A program made the translations under genes and the position numbers. A DNA stretch of 5,284 nt, taken from NCBI GenBank assembly GCA_031538895.1, contig JAVKLU010000028.1:1-5284 (forward strand), given 5' to 3'. The notes under the pieces were generated by a model, which was not told the DNA's origin, made no database searches, and saw only the letters and a list, made by a program, of their open reading frames with translations. Numbering within the stretch: position 1 is the stretch's first letter; each line of letters opens with the position of its first letter. Below are positions 1 through 5,284 of the stretch, piece by piece. The stretch is from JAVKLU01 sp031538895. Lineage in GTDB: Bacteria > Pseudomonadota > Gammaproteobacteria > Burkholderiales > Burkholderiaceae.

Positions 1-1
1 A

Positions 2-208
2 AAACCTAAGGAGGCGCTCAGCAAAACGCCACTGAGCACACCTTTGAACAACAATTTCAAAGCTCTGAACGCACCTAAGCTCCCCCACGCCTTCGCAATT
101 GGGGAATCAAACGCTGAAGAGCTCAACGCTGAAGAACTCAACGCTGAAGAGCTCAAGGTTGAGGAACTATCCGTTGAGGAACAAAACTGTTGTGCTTGTT
201 TCATATAA
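2..208 (+). CDS. 3' end of an unrecognised protein with Glu-rich pentapeptide repeats and a Cys-rich C-terminus (partial)
   Basis: This is the C-terminal 68 residues of a gene that enters from the left edge; no start lies in the window. The reading frame is open from base 2 to the TAA at 206-208, while the other two forward frames close almost at once. Residues about 1-36 are polar and Pro/Asn/Lys-rich without a fold I recognise. Residues 37-61 are five tandem pentapeptides (NAEEL three times, then KVEEL and SVEEQ). The protein ends in N-CCACFI. The period is exactly five codons and the copies vary mostly at synonymous sites or by conservative change, which supports real coding. No family can be named from this fragment. 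The clustered Glu pairs 8-31 residues from the end resemble the E-block seen in some Dot/Icm type IV effectors, and the Cys cluster could be a lipidation site. Both ideas are speculation. The gene converges on the TIR-like gene. Confidence 0.72.
   Translation, partial: KPKEALSKTPLSTPLNNNFKALNAPKLPHAFAIGESNAEELNAEELNAEELKVEELSVEEQNCCACFI
110..184 (+). repeat. 15-bp tandem repeat, five copies, coding for xxEEL pentapeptides
   Basis: The five units are 110-124, 125-139, 140-154, 155-169 and 170-184. Units 1 and 3 are identical (aacgctgaagagctc) and unit 2 differs by one base. Units 4 and 5 are more diverged but keep the GAG-GAA pair. The repeat is in frame with the partial gene, so gain or loss of units changes only the length of the acidic tail. 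The near identity of the first three units suggests recent expansion by slippage. Confidence 0.92.
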
Positions 209-547
209 AAACCTTGTAATAAAAAATCAAGATAAAAAATCATTTAGAAGTAATTCATCGGGCCAACCATAAACGCCTCGAAAGATAATATCAAAGAAGA
301 ACTCATCAAACCATCACTATCTATTGTTTTGCCGTGTAAATGATGAAATGATGGGTTATTACAACGCTTTAATGATGCCTTCGCTCAAATCTACGATTTT
401 GATCTTTGTTCCGATAATTTTTAGGTTTGCGCTTGATTGTGCGGTCCCCACACCATTTTTGACATCTCAAGCTCTATGAGCGTCACAATATCTTTGCGAA
501 TCAATATCTTGCTGCCACGAATTCAAGAAGTTCCTATGTTTAGGATT
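209..547. other. 339-bp AT-rich spacer between convergent genes, no convincing gene
   Basis: The spacer separates the 3' ends of the left-edge gene (+) and the TIR-like gene (-). All frames are broken by frequent stops. The longest open stretches are a 43-codon frame on the plus strand starting at the ATG pair near 350, and a 35-codon frame on the minus strand ending at 359-361. Neither has a ribosome binding site or a recognisable product. A weak hairpin (TGTG...CACA) near 436-455 precedes a short T-run on the plus strand, but is too poor to call a terminator. The region may be decayed coding sequence, which cannot be told by eye. Confidence 0.5.
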
Positions 548-1147
548 CTAATTTAGTCCCCAGAATTCGCCTGTCGAGTTTTCTCTGAGCAATTTACGAT
601 CATTTTTAGGTAAAATTTGACCTCTACGCATCTGTGCCTCCAAATAATACGTTTCTAGCGTCTCTAAGTCATCGGACCATTTGCGTAAAACAACATAATC
701 GTTTGCCATATTGTCAGCCATCCGTGGCGGCAATAAGGCACTGTTATAAGTCACTTTATGGAAATCAGGGTGTGTCGGTAAAATGAAACCCAAAATGCCT
801 GATCGTTGCGTAGGACCTCCACTCATAGACGCGGCTAAAACCCAATCGGTTTGATAAGTCCGCCAGGTATCGCGTCCAAGCAAAACAATCGTCATATGCG
901 AATCTAAAAGTACTTTTGTTCGCATTTCCGATACGATTACATCATCGCCTTGATTGGATTCGATCACCTGATTAGAAAGAGGTTTTATCAAATTGAAACC
1001 CCATCTCTCGCGTATTGCTTGCTCGCAAAGCTGACCGTAATAAGCATCTTCCGGATATTGACACGACAGAAAAAACAATGGCGTCTCTTTAAGCCTCTGA
1101 GCAGTATTTTTGGAAAATACCGGTGTCTCCAAATCGTCATCGAACAT
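548..1147 (-). CDS. TIR-like (MTH538/ThsB-like, DUF1863-type) domain protein, orphan
   Basis: The product is a 199-residue soluble protein with no signal peptide or membrane segment. The start is the ATG at 1147 because AAAGGAG sits 5 bases upstream; a frame extension to a GTG at 1183 has no such support. Residues 25-30 (FFLSCQ) fit the first strand of the TIR-like fold. Residues 68-95 (DDVI, then EMR, then MTIVLLGRDTW) match the family pattern of a helix followed by a strand ending in LxGxxTW. WV at 102-103 is the usual next landmark, then GILGFILP at 117-124 and LPPRMADN at 139-146. ThsB-type relatives sense phage and make or handle NAD-derived signals in Thoeris defence. Family membership here is by motif recognition, not by search. 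The residue four after W102, which is Glu in B. cereus ThsB as I recall it, is Ala106, so catalytic activity is uncertain. No ThsA-like or other partner is adjacent. Confidence 0.68.
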   Translation of the reverse strand: MFDDDLETPVFSKNTAQRLKETPLFFLSCQYPEDAYYGQLCEQAIRERWGFNLIKPLSNQVIESNQGDDVIVSEMRTKVLLDSHMTIVLLGRDTWRTYQTDWVLAASMSGGPTQRSGILGFILPTHPDFHKVTYNSALLPPRMADNMANDYVVLRKWSDDLETLETYYLEAQMRRGQILPKNDRKLLRENSTGEFWGLN

Positions 1148-1152
1148 TTTTT

Positions 1153-1159
1153 CTCCTTT
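1153..1159 (-). promoter_or_regulatory. Shine-Dalgarno of the TIR-like gene
   Basis: The minus strand reads AAAGGAG followed by five A residues and the ATG at 1147. This strong site fixes the start of the TIR-like gene 12 codons inside the longest open frame, whose GTG at 1183 has no comparable site. Confidence 0.85.
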
Positions 1160-1197
1160 ATCGGTAAATACATCTAATCCCACTCAACGCGACACCC

Positions 1198-1240
1198 ATT
1201 ATATATGAGGCTGCTGATTATATTATTTGAATAATATCAA
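1198..1240 (-). promoter_or_regulatory. Candidate promoter/operator region of the TIR-like gene
   Basis: On the minus strand there are two perfect TATAAT hexamers (1203-1198 and 1222-1217) and a TTGATA (1240-1235). An 18-bp perfect palindrome, ATATTATTTGAATAATAT at 1220-1237, overlaps the upstream TATAAT and TTGATA. Spacing from TTGATA to the two TATAAT boxes is 12 and 31 bases, so no standard -35/-10 pair is formed. The nearer TATAAT could act as a -10 without a good -35. The palindrome could be an operator, or just AT-rich chance. Confidence 0.4.
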
Positions 1241-1307
1241 TAAACTACTTTGTTTTTCTTTACTTTACATTAAGTATGTGCCCGTGAAGCCTTGTTTTTT
1301 CAAGAAC

Positions 1308-2360
1308 TTACGCTGTACGACGCGATCTTACCGCCTGCGCTAAAACTTCTAACAACTGTGCACTACTCTCCCAATCCAAGCACGCATCGGTAATTGAAAG
1401 CCCATACTCCAAGAGCTGTCCTTCAACAATATCTTGACGGCCGAATTTGAGATGCGATTCAATCATCACGCCAACAATACCTTTATCACCCCCAGCCATT
1501 TGCTGCGCCACTGCAGCGCACACTTGCTTTTGATTGGCGGGATTTTTTTGGCTGTTTCCGTGCGACATATCGATCATCAATTGAGGCGTTAATTTATTCG
1601 CCTTCATTTCTGCGTAATATGACTGGACGCTTTGTTGATCGTAATTAGGTGCTTTTCCACCGCGTAAAATTAAATGACAGTCTTGATTACCGGTTGTCGA
1701 GAAAATTCCTGAATAACCGCCCTTGGTCACCGATAAAAAATGATGCGGCTGCGATGCTGCTTTAATCGCATCTAAAGCGATTTGTACATCACCATTGGTG
1801 CCGTTTTTAAAACCGATTGGACAGGACATTCCCGAGGCTAATTCACGATGCACTTGCGACTCGGTCGTACGCGCACCAATAGCGCCCCAGCTCACGAAAT
1901 CAGCAAAATATTGAGGGCTGATAACGTCTAAAAACTCGGTTCCTGCAGGGACGCCCATTTCGGCCAAATCGAGCAACAATTTGCGCGCAGTACGTAGGCC
2001 TTTATTGATTTGAAAACTGCCGTTTAAATCAGGATCATTAATCAAACCCTTCCATCCCACGGTAGTGCGCGGTTTTTCAAAATACACACGCATCACAATT
2101 TCTAAATCTTTTGAATATTGCGTTCGCGCTTGTGCAATTAAACGCGCGTAATCCAAAGCCTGCTCTGGATTGTGAATTGAACAAGGGCCAATCACGACCA
2201 TCAAGCGATCGTCTTCACCATGCAAAATATTATGCAAGTGCGTGCGCGTTTGCGAAACTAAAGCTGCGATTTGATCAGTGCACGGAAACTCACGAATTAA
2301 ATGCACCGGAGGAATCAATTCTTTTTCGCCATTGATACGTACGTCATCTGTTTTTTGCAT
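1308..2360 (-). CDS. aroG: 3-deoxy-7-phosphoheptulonate (DAHP) synthase, class I alpha, Phe-type
   Basis: This cytoplasmic enzyme condenses phosphoenolpyruvate and erythrose 4-phosphate, the first step of aromatic amino acid synthesis. It is full length at 350 residues and co-linear with E. coli AroG with a one-residue offset. Metal ligands are present: Cys60 (GPCSIH), His267 (MSHGN), Glu301 (ESH) and Asp325 (TDAC). Substrate-binding Arg91, Lys96, Arg164, Lys185 and Arg233 are also present. At the allosteric site it keeps the AroG-like set Asp5-Asp6, Pro149, Ser179 and FLS at 208-210, which argues for Phe rather than Tyr or Trp control. Phe220 replaces AroG Val221, so the pocket may be altered. 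The isozyme choice is inference. The start is 47 bp after the scoB stop with only a weak purine stretch upstream, so it could be co-transcribed with scoAB or have its own AT-rich promoter. No clear terminator follows. Confidence 0.95.
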   Translation of the reverse strand: MQKTDDVRINGEKELIPPVHLIREFPCTDQIAALVSQTRTHLHNILHGEDDRLMVVIGPCSIHNPEQALDYARLIAQARTQYSKDLEIVMRVYFEKPRTTVGWKGLINDPDLNGSFQINKGLRTARKLLLDLAEMGVPAGTEFLDVISPQYFADFVSWGAIGARTTESQVHRELASGMSCPIGFKNGTNGDVQIALDAIKAASQPHHFLSVTKGGYSGIFSTTGNQDCHLILRGGKAPNYDQQSVQSYYAEMKANKLTPQLMIDMSHGNSQKNPANQKQVCAAVAQQMAGGDKGIVGVMIESHLKFGRQDIVEGQLLEYGLSITDACLDWESSAQLLEVLAQAVRSRRTA

Positions 2361-2407
2361 ATTAAACTCTAACTTTCTTTAAAAATAAACTTTTTGATAA
2401 CTCTATT

Positions 2408-3037
2408 TTATTGAGTCACTGGAACGCCTGTTTTCGCGCGAACTTCTTCTGCAGTCACGCCATCGGCCAATTCCACAATGGTCAAGCCGTTACCGTTAAT
2501 GCGAAAAACGCCCAAATCAGTAATCAGACTATCCACCACGCCGACACCGGTTAATGGCAAAGTACAGCTTGGCAAAATTTTATGTTCACCGTCTTTTGTG
2601 GTGTGCTCCATCAGCACTAAAATCCTCCCCACTCCAGCTACCAAATCCATCGCACCGCCCATTCCCTTAACCATTTTCCCAGGAATCATCCAGTTGGCCA
2701 GATCACCCGAACCGCTGACTTGCATCGCACCCAAAATTGCTAAATTGATTTTGCCGCCACGAATCATGCCAAACGAGTCAGCAGAGCTAAATATCGACGA
2801 TCCTTGTAAAGTCGTCACGGTTTGTTTGCCGGCGTTAATCAAGTCAGCATCAACTTCGTCTTCGGTCGGAAATGGACCTATGCCCAGCAAACCATTTTCC
2901 GACTGCAACCAAACCTCAATCCCTTTAGGGACATGGTTGGCAACTTGGGTGGGTAAACCGATTCCTAAATTCACATAAAAACCATCTTGTAATTCGCGCG
3001 CCGCACGCGCTACCATTTGATCGTGATTCCAACTCAT
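2408..3037 (-). CDS. scoB: Succinyl-CoA:3-oxoacid CoA-transferase, subunit B
   Basis: This is the beta subunit of the CoA-transferase that moves CoA between succinyl-CoA and acetoacetate, giving acetoacetyl-CoA for thiolysis. At 209 residues it has the usual length. Residues 23-30 (NLGIGLPT) and 44-50 (LQSENGL) are CoA-transferase family signatures. Glu47 of SENG is the catalytic glutamate that forms the enzyme-CoA thioester in this family. MIRGGK and GAMQVSGSGDLANW also match SCOT beta subunits. The ATG overlaps the scoA stop (ATGA at 3037-3034) and is preceded by GGAGGT, so the two subunits should be made in equal amounts by coupled translation. A role in ketone body or polyhydroxybutyrate catabolism is likely but not shown here, since no thiolase or hydroxybutyrate dehydrogenase lies in the window. 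Confidence 0.95.
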   Translation of the reverse strand: MSWNHDQMVARAARELQDGFYVNLGIGLPTQVANHVPKGIEVWLQSENGLLGIGPFPTEDEVDADLINAGKQTVTTLQGSSIFSSADSFGMIRGGKINLAILGAMQVSGSGDLANWMIPGKMVKGMGGAMDLVAGVGRILVLMEHTTKDGEHKILPSCTLPLTGVGVVDSLITDLGVFRINGNGLTIVELADGVTAEEVRAKTGVPVTQ

Positions 3038-3738
3038 AGCGCACCTCCGCGCACAGTGCGTTTTTCGATTTGTTTATTGGGGGTCGGGTTGTGCACGATT
3101 CGATGAACAAAAATTCCAGGGGTGTGAATGTGATCGGGATCAAGCTCACCCGCTTCAACCAAAATTTCAACTTCAGCGACACACACTTTACCCGCCGTTG
3201 CGACGTTTGGATTAAAGTTGCGCGCGGTCTTTCGATAAATTAAATTCCCCGCCCTGTCGCCTTTATAGGCTTTGACCAGCGCCAAATCTGCGGTAAGCGC
3301 GTGCTCCATTAAATACTCTACACCTTTAAATAAACGTGTTTCTTTACCTTCTGCAACCAAAGTTCCCACCCCTGTTCGCGTAAAAAATGCGGGAATTCCG
3401 GCGCCGCCCGCGCGCAATTTTTCGGCCAAAGTGCCTTGAGGCGTGAATTCCAACAACAGCTCACCGGCTAAATATTGGCGCTCAAATTCTTTATTTTCAC
3501 CAACATAAGAAGCGATCATTTTCTTGATTTGACGCGTGGTCAATAACGCGCCAAGGCCAACACCATCAATGCCTGCGTTGTTTGAAATCGCTGTTAAGTT
3601 TTTAACATGAGTATCGCGCAGCGCCAAAATTAATGCTTCGGGAATGCCGCACAAACCAAACCCGCCAACAGCAATTGTCATTCCGTCTTGGGTTAAACCA
3701 TCAAGTGCGGCCTTTGCATCAGAATAAAGTTTGTTCAT
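3034..3738 (-). CDS. scoA: Succinyl-CoA:3-oxoacid CoA-transferase, subunit A
   Basis: This is the alpha subunit, 234 residues, which pairs with the product of the overlapping downstream gene. Residues 18-33 carry the CoA-transferase signature 1 (DGMTIAVGGFGLCGIP). Further SCOT alpha landmarks are SNNAG near 92, the GAGIPAFFT stretch, and a GNLIYRKTARNFNP block late in the chain. The start at 3738 matches the normal N-terminus of the family, although no strong Shine-Dalgarno precedes it (CTATTT directly upstream). It is the first gene of the unit. The 133-bp spacer upstream contains a tandem 13-bp repeat that may bind a regulator. The family acts as an A2B2 heterotetramer in the cytoplasm. Acetoacetate is the likely substrate, but other short 3-oxoacids cannot be excluded from sequence. 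Confidence 0.95.
   Translation of the reverse strand: MNKLYSDAKAALDGLTQDGMTIAVGGFGLCGIPEALILALRDTHVKNLTAISNNAGIDGVGLGALLTTRQIKKMIASYVGENKEFERQYLAGELLLEFTPQGTLAEKLRAGGAGIPAFFTRTGVGTLVAEGKETRLFKGVEYLMEHALTADLALVKAYKGDRAGNLIYRKTARNFNPNVATAGKVCVAEVEILVEAGELDPDHIHTPGIFVHRIVHNPTPNKQIEKRTVRGGAL
3043..3048 (-). promoter_or_regulatory. Shine-Dalgarno of scoB inside the scoA 3' end
   Basis: GGAGGT on the minus strand lies 5 bases before the scoB ATG and encodes part of the last residues (GGAL) of ScoA. Together with the 4-base ATGA overlap it indicates translational coupling of the two subunits. Confidence 0.85.
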
Positions 3739-3765
3739 AAATAGAATTAAAAAATGAGTCCCTGA

Positions 3766-3816
3766 TTTTATCGATACGTTTTATCAACACATTTTATCGA
3801 AACATGCATCGAAACA
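3766..3816. repeat. 13-bp tandem direct repeats upstream of scoA
   Basis: Four abutting units are seen: 3766-3778 TTTTATCGATACG, 3779-3791 TTTTATCAACACA, 3792-3804 TTTTATCGAAACA and 3805-3816 TGCATCGAAACA (one base short). On the scoA coding strand the consensus is TGTTTCGATAAAA. The array starts 28 bases before the scoA ATG and ends 78 bases before it, which is where a promoter or operator would sit. Several TAAAAT hexamers in the units resemble -10 boxes, but no well-spaced -35 was found. A regulator-binding array is the natural reading; it is unproven. Confidence 0.75.
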
Positions 3817-3871
3817 GCGTGCTAAATCATTCTCCCAACACTTGGCGTAATGATGGCGCACATCGATAGTG

Positions 3872-4813
3872 TCAAGGGGTTTGGGACTTGTGCTTGCCGT
3901 GCTGAAATATCAATTGAAATAAACGCTGCCCAAACACATTCATCAACAGGCCTAACATTAATAATGCAGCACCGCTCCAATGCATCGCTCCCAGCGTTTC
4001 ATCAAACATCAACCAACCGGTCGTTAACCCCACCAGCGGCACAAGTAGCGTAAAAGGCGCCACTCGGTTGACCGGATAACGACTCATTAAATAGGTCCAC
4101 AGCCCGTACCCCAATAGCGTCGCCATCCATGCCAGATAAATCACCGCGGCCAAAGTCGTGATATTTAAATGTGTCAGCGCTTGCGTCATGGTAGCTGGCC
4201 CCTCCAAGCACAGCGACAAAAACAGAAAAGGCAATGGTGGCAGCAAGCTGGCCCAGACCACAAATGCTAACTGATTCATCGGCCCATAACGACTCACGAC
4301 GCGCGTCACAATATTGCCACTGGCCCACGACAGCGCCGCCAACAAAGTGAGCACAAAACCCAACAAGGGCATACTGGCACCCTGAATTCCATTGCCGTGC
4401 GCATTACCAATGAGCGCCAAACCAACACCCGCCAATAAGAGTCCCGTCATTTGGTGTCCATGCCAGCGCTCGCGTAGCCACCAACTGGCTAACAGCAGAG
4501 TGAAAAAAGATTGTGACTGCAATACCAGCGAAGCCAAACCAGTCGGCATTCCTACATAAATGGCACTAAACAAAAACGCAAATTGTCCCACCGGAATCGT
4601 CAGTCCATACGCCAAATACCAACGCAGTGGGACACGCGGCGGTTTGAAAAAAAATACCGCTGGAAACGCCGCTAACAAGAAACGCAAAGCGCCCAGAAAC
4701 ATCGGCGGGACGCCCGCTACGCCTAATTTAATCACCGCGAAATTCAAACCCCACACCACAATGACGACTAGGATCAAAGCAAAATCTTTAGGCGCCATAG
4801 GTAATGTTTTCAT
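3872..4813 (-). CDS. eamA: EamA-type (YdeD-like) amino acid metabolite exporter, DMT superfamily
   Basis: This is an inner-membrane protein of 313 residues with about ten membrane helices (roughly 11-30, 38-57, 66-87, 92-112, 121-137, 148-167, 183-203, 216-240, 251-270 and 279-296), forming two EamA repeats. It resembles E. coli EamA across its length. Shared blocks include VVWGLNF, ALRF, YGLTI..QFAFLFSAI, GMP.GLASLVLQ, GFVLTLLAA.SWA.GNI and RVAP..LLVPLVGL. E. coli EamA exports O-acetylserine and cysteine, and the same role is inferred here; other solutes are possible for this broad family. Two starts are possible. The ATG at 4813 gives the full frame, while the ATG at 4798 (MAPKDF) aligns better with the E. 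coli N-terminus. Neither has a clear Shine-Dalgarno. The gene lies 42 bp downstream of the DUF1272 gene and may share its transcript. A His/Lys-rich tail ends the protein on the cytoplasmic side. Confidence 0.9.
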   Translation of the reverse strand: MKTLPMAPKDFALILVVIVVWGLNFAVIKLGVAGVPPMFLGALRFLLAAFPAVFFFKPPRVPLRWYLAYGLTIPVGQFAFLFSAIYVGMPTGLASLVLQSQSFFTLLLASWWLRERWHGHQMTGLLLAGVGLALIGNAHGNGIQGASMPLLGFVLTLLAALSWASGNIVTRVVSRYGPMNQLAFVVWASLLPPLPFLFLSLCLEGPATMTQALTHLNITTLAAVIYLAWMATLLGYGLWTYLMSRYPVNRVAPFTLLVPLVGLTTGWLMFDETLGAMHWSGAALLMLGLLMNVFGQRLFQLIFQHGKHKSQTP

Positions 4814-4855
4814 GAATTCAGTTGGCGCGTAGTAGCGGCTTCATTGATTGCTTGA

Positions 4856-5122
4856 TTAAGTGATTGGATCATTAGGACTTGTACGATGATGGACGTGATT
4901 GTTGACTACCCGTGCTGTAGATTCGGGACTATTCATCAATTTGTTCAATGGTCTGATAGGGCGACGAACCAATTCGCCACCGCAATTAGGACATTTGTAA
5001 TGAAAAAATTTCTCGGCACAGTCAAGGCAAAAAGTACATTCAAATGAACAGATCAAGGCGTCCCGCACATCAGGCGGCAAATCGCGATCACAGCATTCAC
5101 AGTTAGGGCGCAGTTGAAGCAT
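4856..5122 (-). CDS. DUF1272 family small Cys-rich protein
   Basis: This is an 88-residue protein of unknown function. The start MLQLRPNCECC at 5122 is the typical DUF1272 N-terminus. The frame continues upstream to 5269, but that 49-residue extension is Cys/Arg-rich without family features and covers the hairpin region, so it is not taken as coding. Nine cysteines (8, 10, 11, 25, 29, 32, 35, 44, 47) form CxCC, CxxxCxxCxxC and CPNCGGEL motifs, consistent with one or two structural zinc sites of RING or zinc-ribbon type. Residues after about 60 form a polar tail with HVHH near the end, which is likely disordered and longer than I recall for the core family. No signal peptide is visible, so it is probably cytoplasmic. 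It is followed after 42 bp by eamA on the same strand. No strong Shine-Dalgarno is seen before the ATG; CTTTAC and ACAAAAT just upstream may be promoter remnants. Confidence 0.88.
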   Translation of the reverse strand: MLQLRPNCECCDRDLPPDVRDALICSFECTFCLDCAEKFFHYKCPNCGGELVRRPIRPLNKLMNSPESTARVVNNHVHHRTSPNDPIT

Positions 5123-5182
5123 CGTTAATTTTGTAAAGATTCGATAAAGGGCACTTCTATAAATACAGAATGTGCGGATGAA

Positions 5183-5249
5183 GTGCGAGGCGCACAGCAC
5201 ACAGAAACCGGAGCGTACATACAGTACGTGAGGATTTCGCGTACTGCGC
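5183..5249. repeat. Structured hairpin region, possible dispersed intergenic repeat
   Basis: Two hairpins lie in the leader of the DUF1272 gene. The first is GTGCG-AGG-CGCAC (5183-5195). The second is longer: GAAACC (5204-5209) pairs with GG-A-TTTC (5232-5238) across one bulged A. An internal loop (GAG-side 5210-5213 against TGA 5229-5231) then leads to CGTAC (5214-5218) paired with GTACG (5224-5228), with loop ATACA. The compact stem with a purine-rich internal loop looks like an evolved structure rather than chance. I associate similar CCGGAG...GTAC...GTAC...TGAGGATT blocks with intergenic repeats of gammaproteobacteria, from memory only. Whether it is transcribed, and on which strand, is unknown. 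Confidence 0.5.
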
Positions 5250-5284
5250 AACAAAGCAATTCGCCGCAAAAATGAATTGATAGA

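Noticed and set aside
350..478. A 43-codon plus-strand frame starting with the ATG pair near 350
   Set aside because: No ribosome binding site, a composition like antisense sequence, and no recognisable product.
359..541. A minus-strand frame with one internal TGA (467-469) that could be a decayed gene
   Set aside because: Only about 35 and 26 codons on either side of the stop, no start signal, and no family recognised. This is expected by chance at this length.
1148..1183. GTG-initiated 12-codon N-terminal extension of the TIR-like protein
   Set aside because: The AAAGGAG site lies inside it at the right distance for the ATG at 1147, so the extension is leader sequence.
1291..1304. CTTG-TTTTTT-CAAG inverted repeat just after the aroG-like gene as a terminator
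   Set aside because: The stem is only 4 bp, and on the transcribed strand the loop is an A-run with no T-tract after the stem.
2478..2978. Long plus-strand frame of 166 codons opposite scoB
   Set aside because: It is antisense to a clearly identified CoA-transferase subunit and encodes a composition with no family resemblance.
5123..5269. 49-residue N-terminal extension of the DUF1272 protein
   Set aside because: Family members begin at MLxLRPNCECC. The extension overlaps the hairpin region and has no family features.
5257..5279. CAATTC...GAATTG inverted repeat at the right edge
   Set aside because: Only 6 bp arms with an 11-base spacer at the window boundary; it cannot be judged without more sequence.

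Overview
The window looks like bacterial chromosome, most likely from a gammaproteobacterium. The DAHP synthase is close to enterobacterial AroG and the transporter is close to E. coli EamA, as judged from memory of those sequences. An acid-rich, cysteine-ended C-terminal tail at the left edge, an orphan TIR-like gene and AT-rich spacers would suit a host-associated lineage such as Legionellales. That placement is inference and is not proven by the sequence.

Layout, left to right. Positions 2-208 (+) hold the last 68 codons of a gene whose body lies outside the window. It ends in five tandem copies of a Glu-rich pentapeptide followed by a Cys-rich terminus. Positions 209-547 hold no convincing gene. 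Every complete gene after that is on the minus strand. Positions 548-1147 encode a 199-residue protein resembling the MTH538/ThsB-like (DUF1863) TIR-like fold, with its own Shine-Dalgarno site and an AT-rich palindromic upstream region. Positions 1308-2360 encode a class I DAHP synthase of the Phe-type (AroG-like), the first enzyme of the shikimate pathway. Positions 2408-3037 and 3034-3738 encode the two subunits of succinyl-CoA:3-oxoacid CoA-transferase (ScoB and ScoA), which overlap by ATGA and are translationally coupled. A 13-bp tandem direct repeat of about four copies lies just upstream of scoA. Positions 3872-4813 encode an EamA/YdeD-type exporter. Positions 4856-5122 encode a small Cys-rich DUF1272 protein. 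A structured, repeat-like hairpin region occupies roughly 5183-5249.

Functional reading. scoA-scoB is a tight two-gene unit for acetoacetate use, and may read into the aroG-like gene 47 bp downstream. The DUF1272 gene and eamA are 42 bp apart and may form a second unit. The TIR-like gene stands apart: no partner enzyme (ThsA-like, SIR2/SLOG, TPR or similar) is visible beside it. I did not see a complete new system here. The items most worth a second look are the orphan TIR-like protein that lacks the expected conserved Glu, the repeat and cysteine tail of the left-edge gene, the 13-bp array before scoAB, and the hairpin element at the right end.
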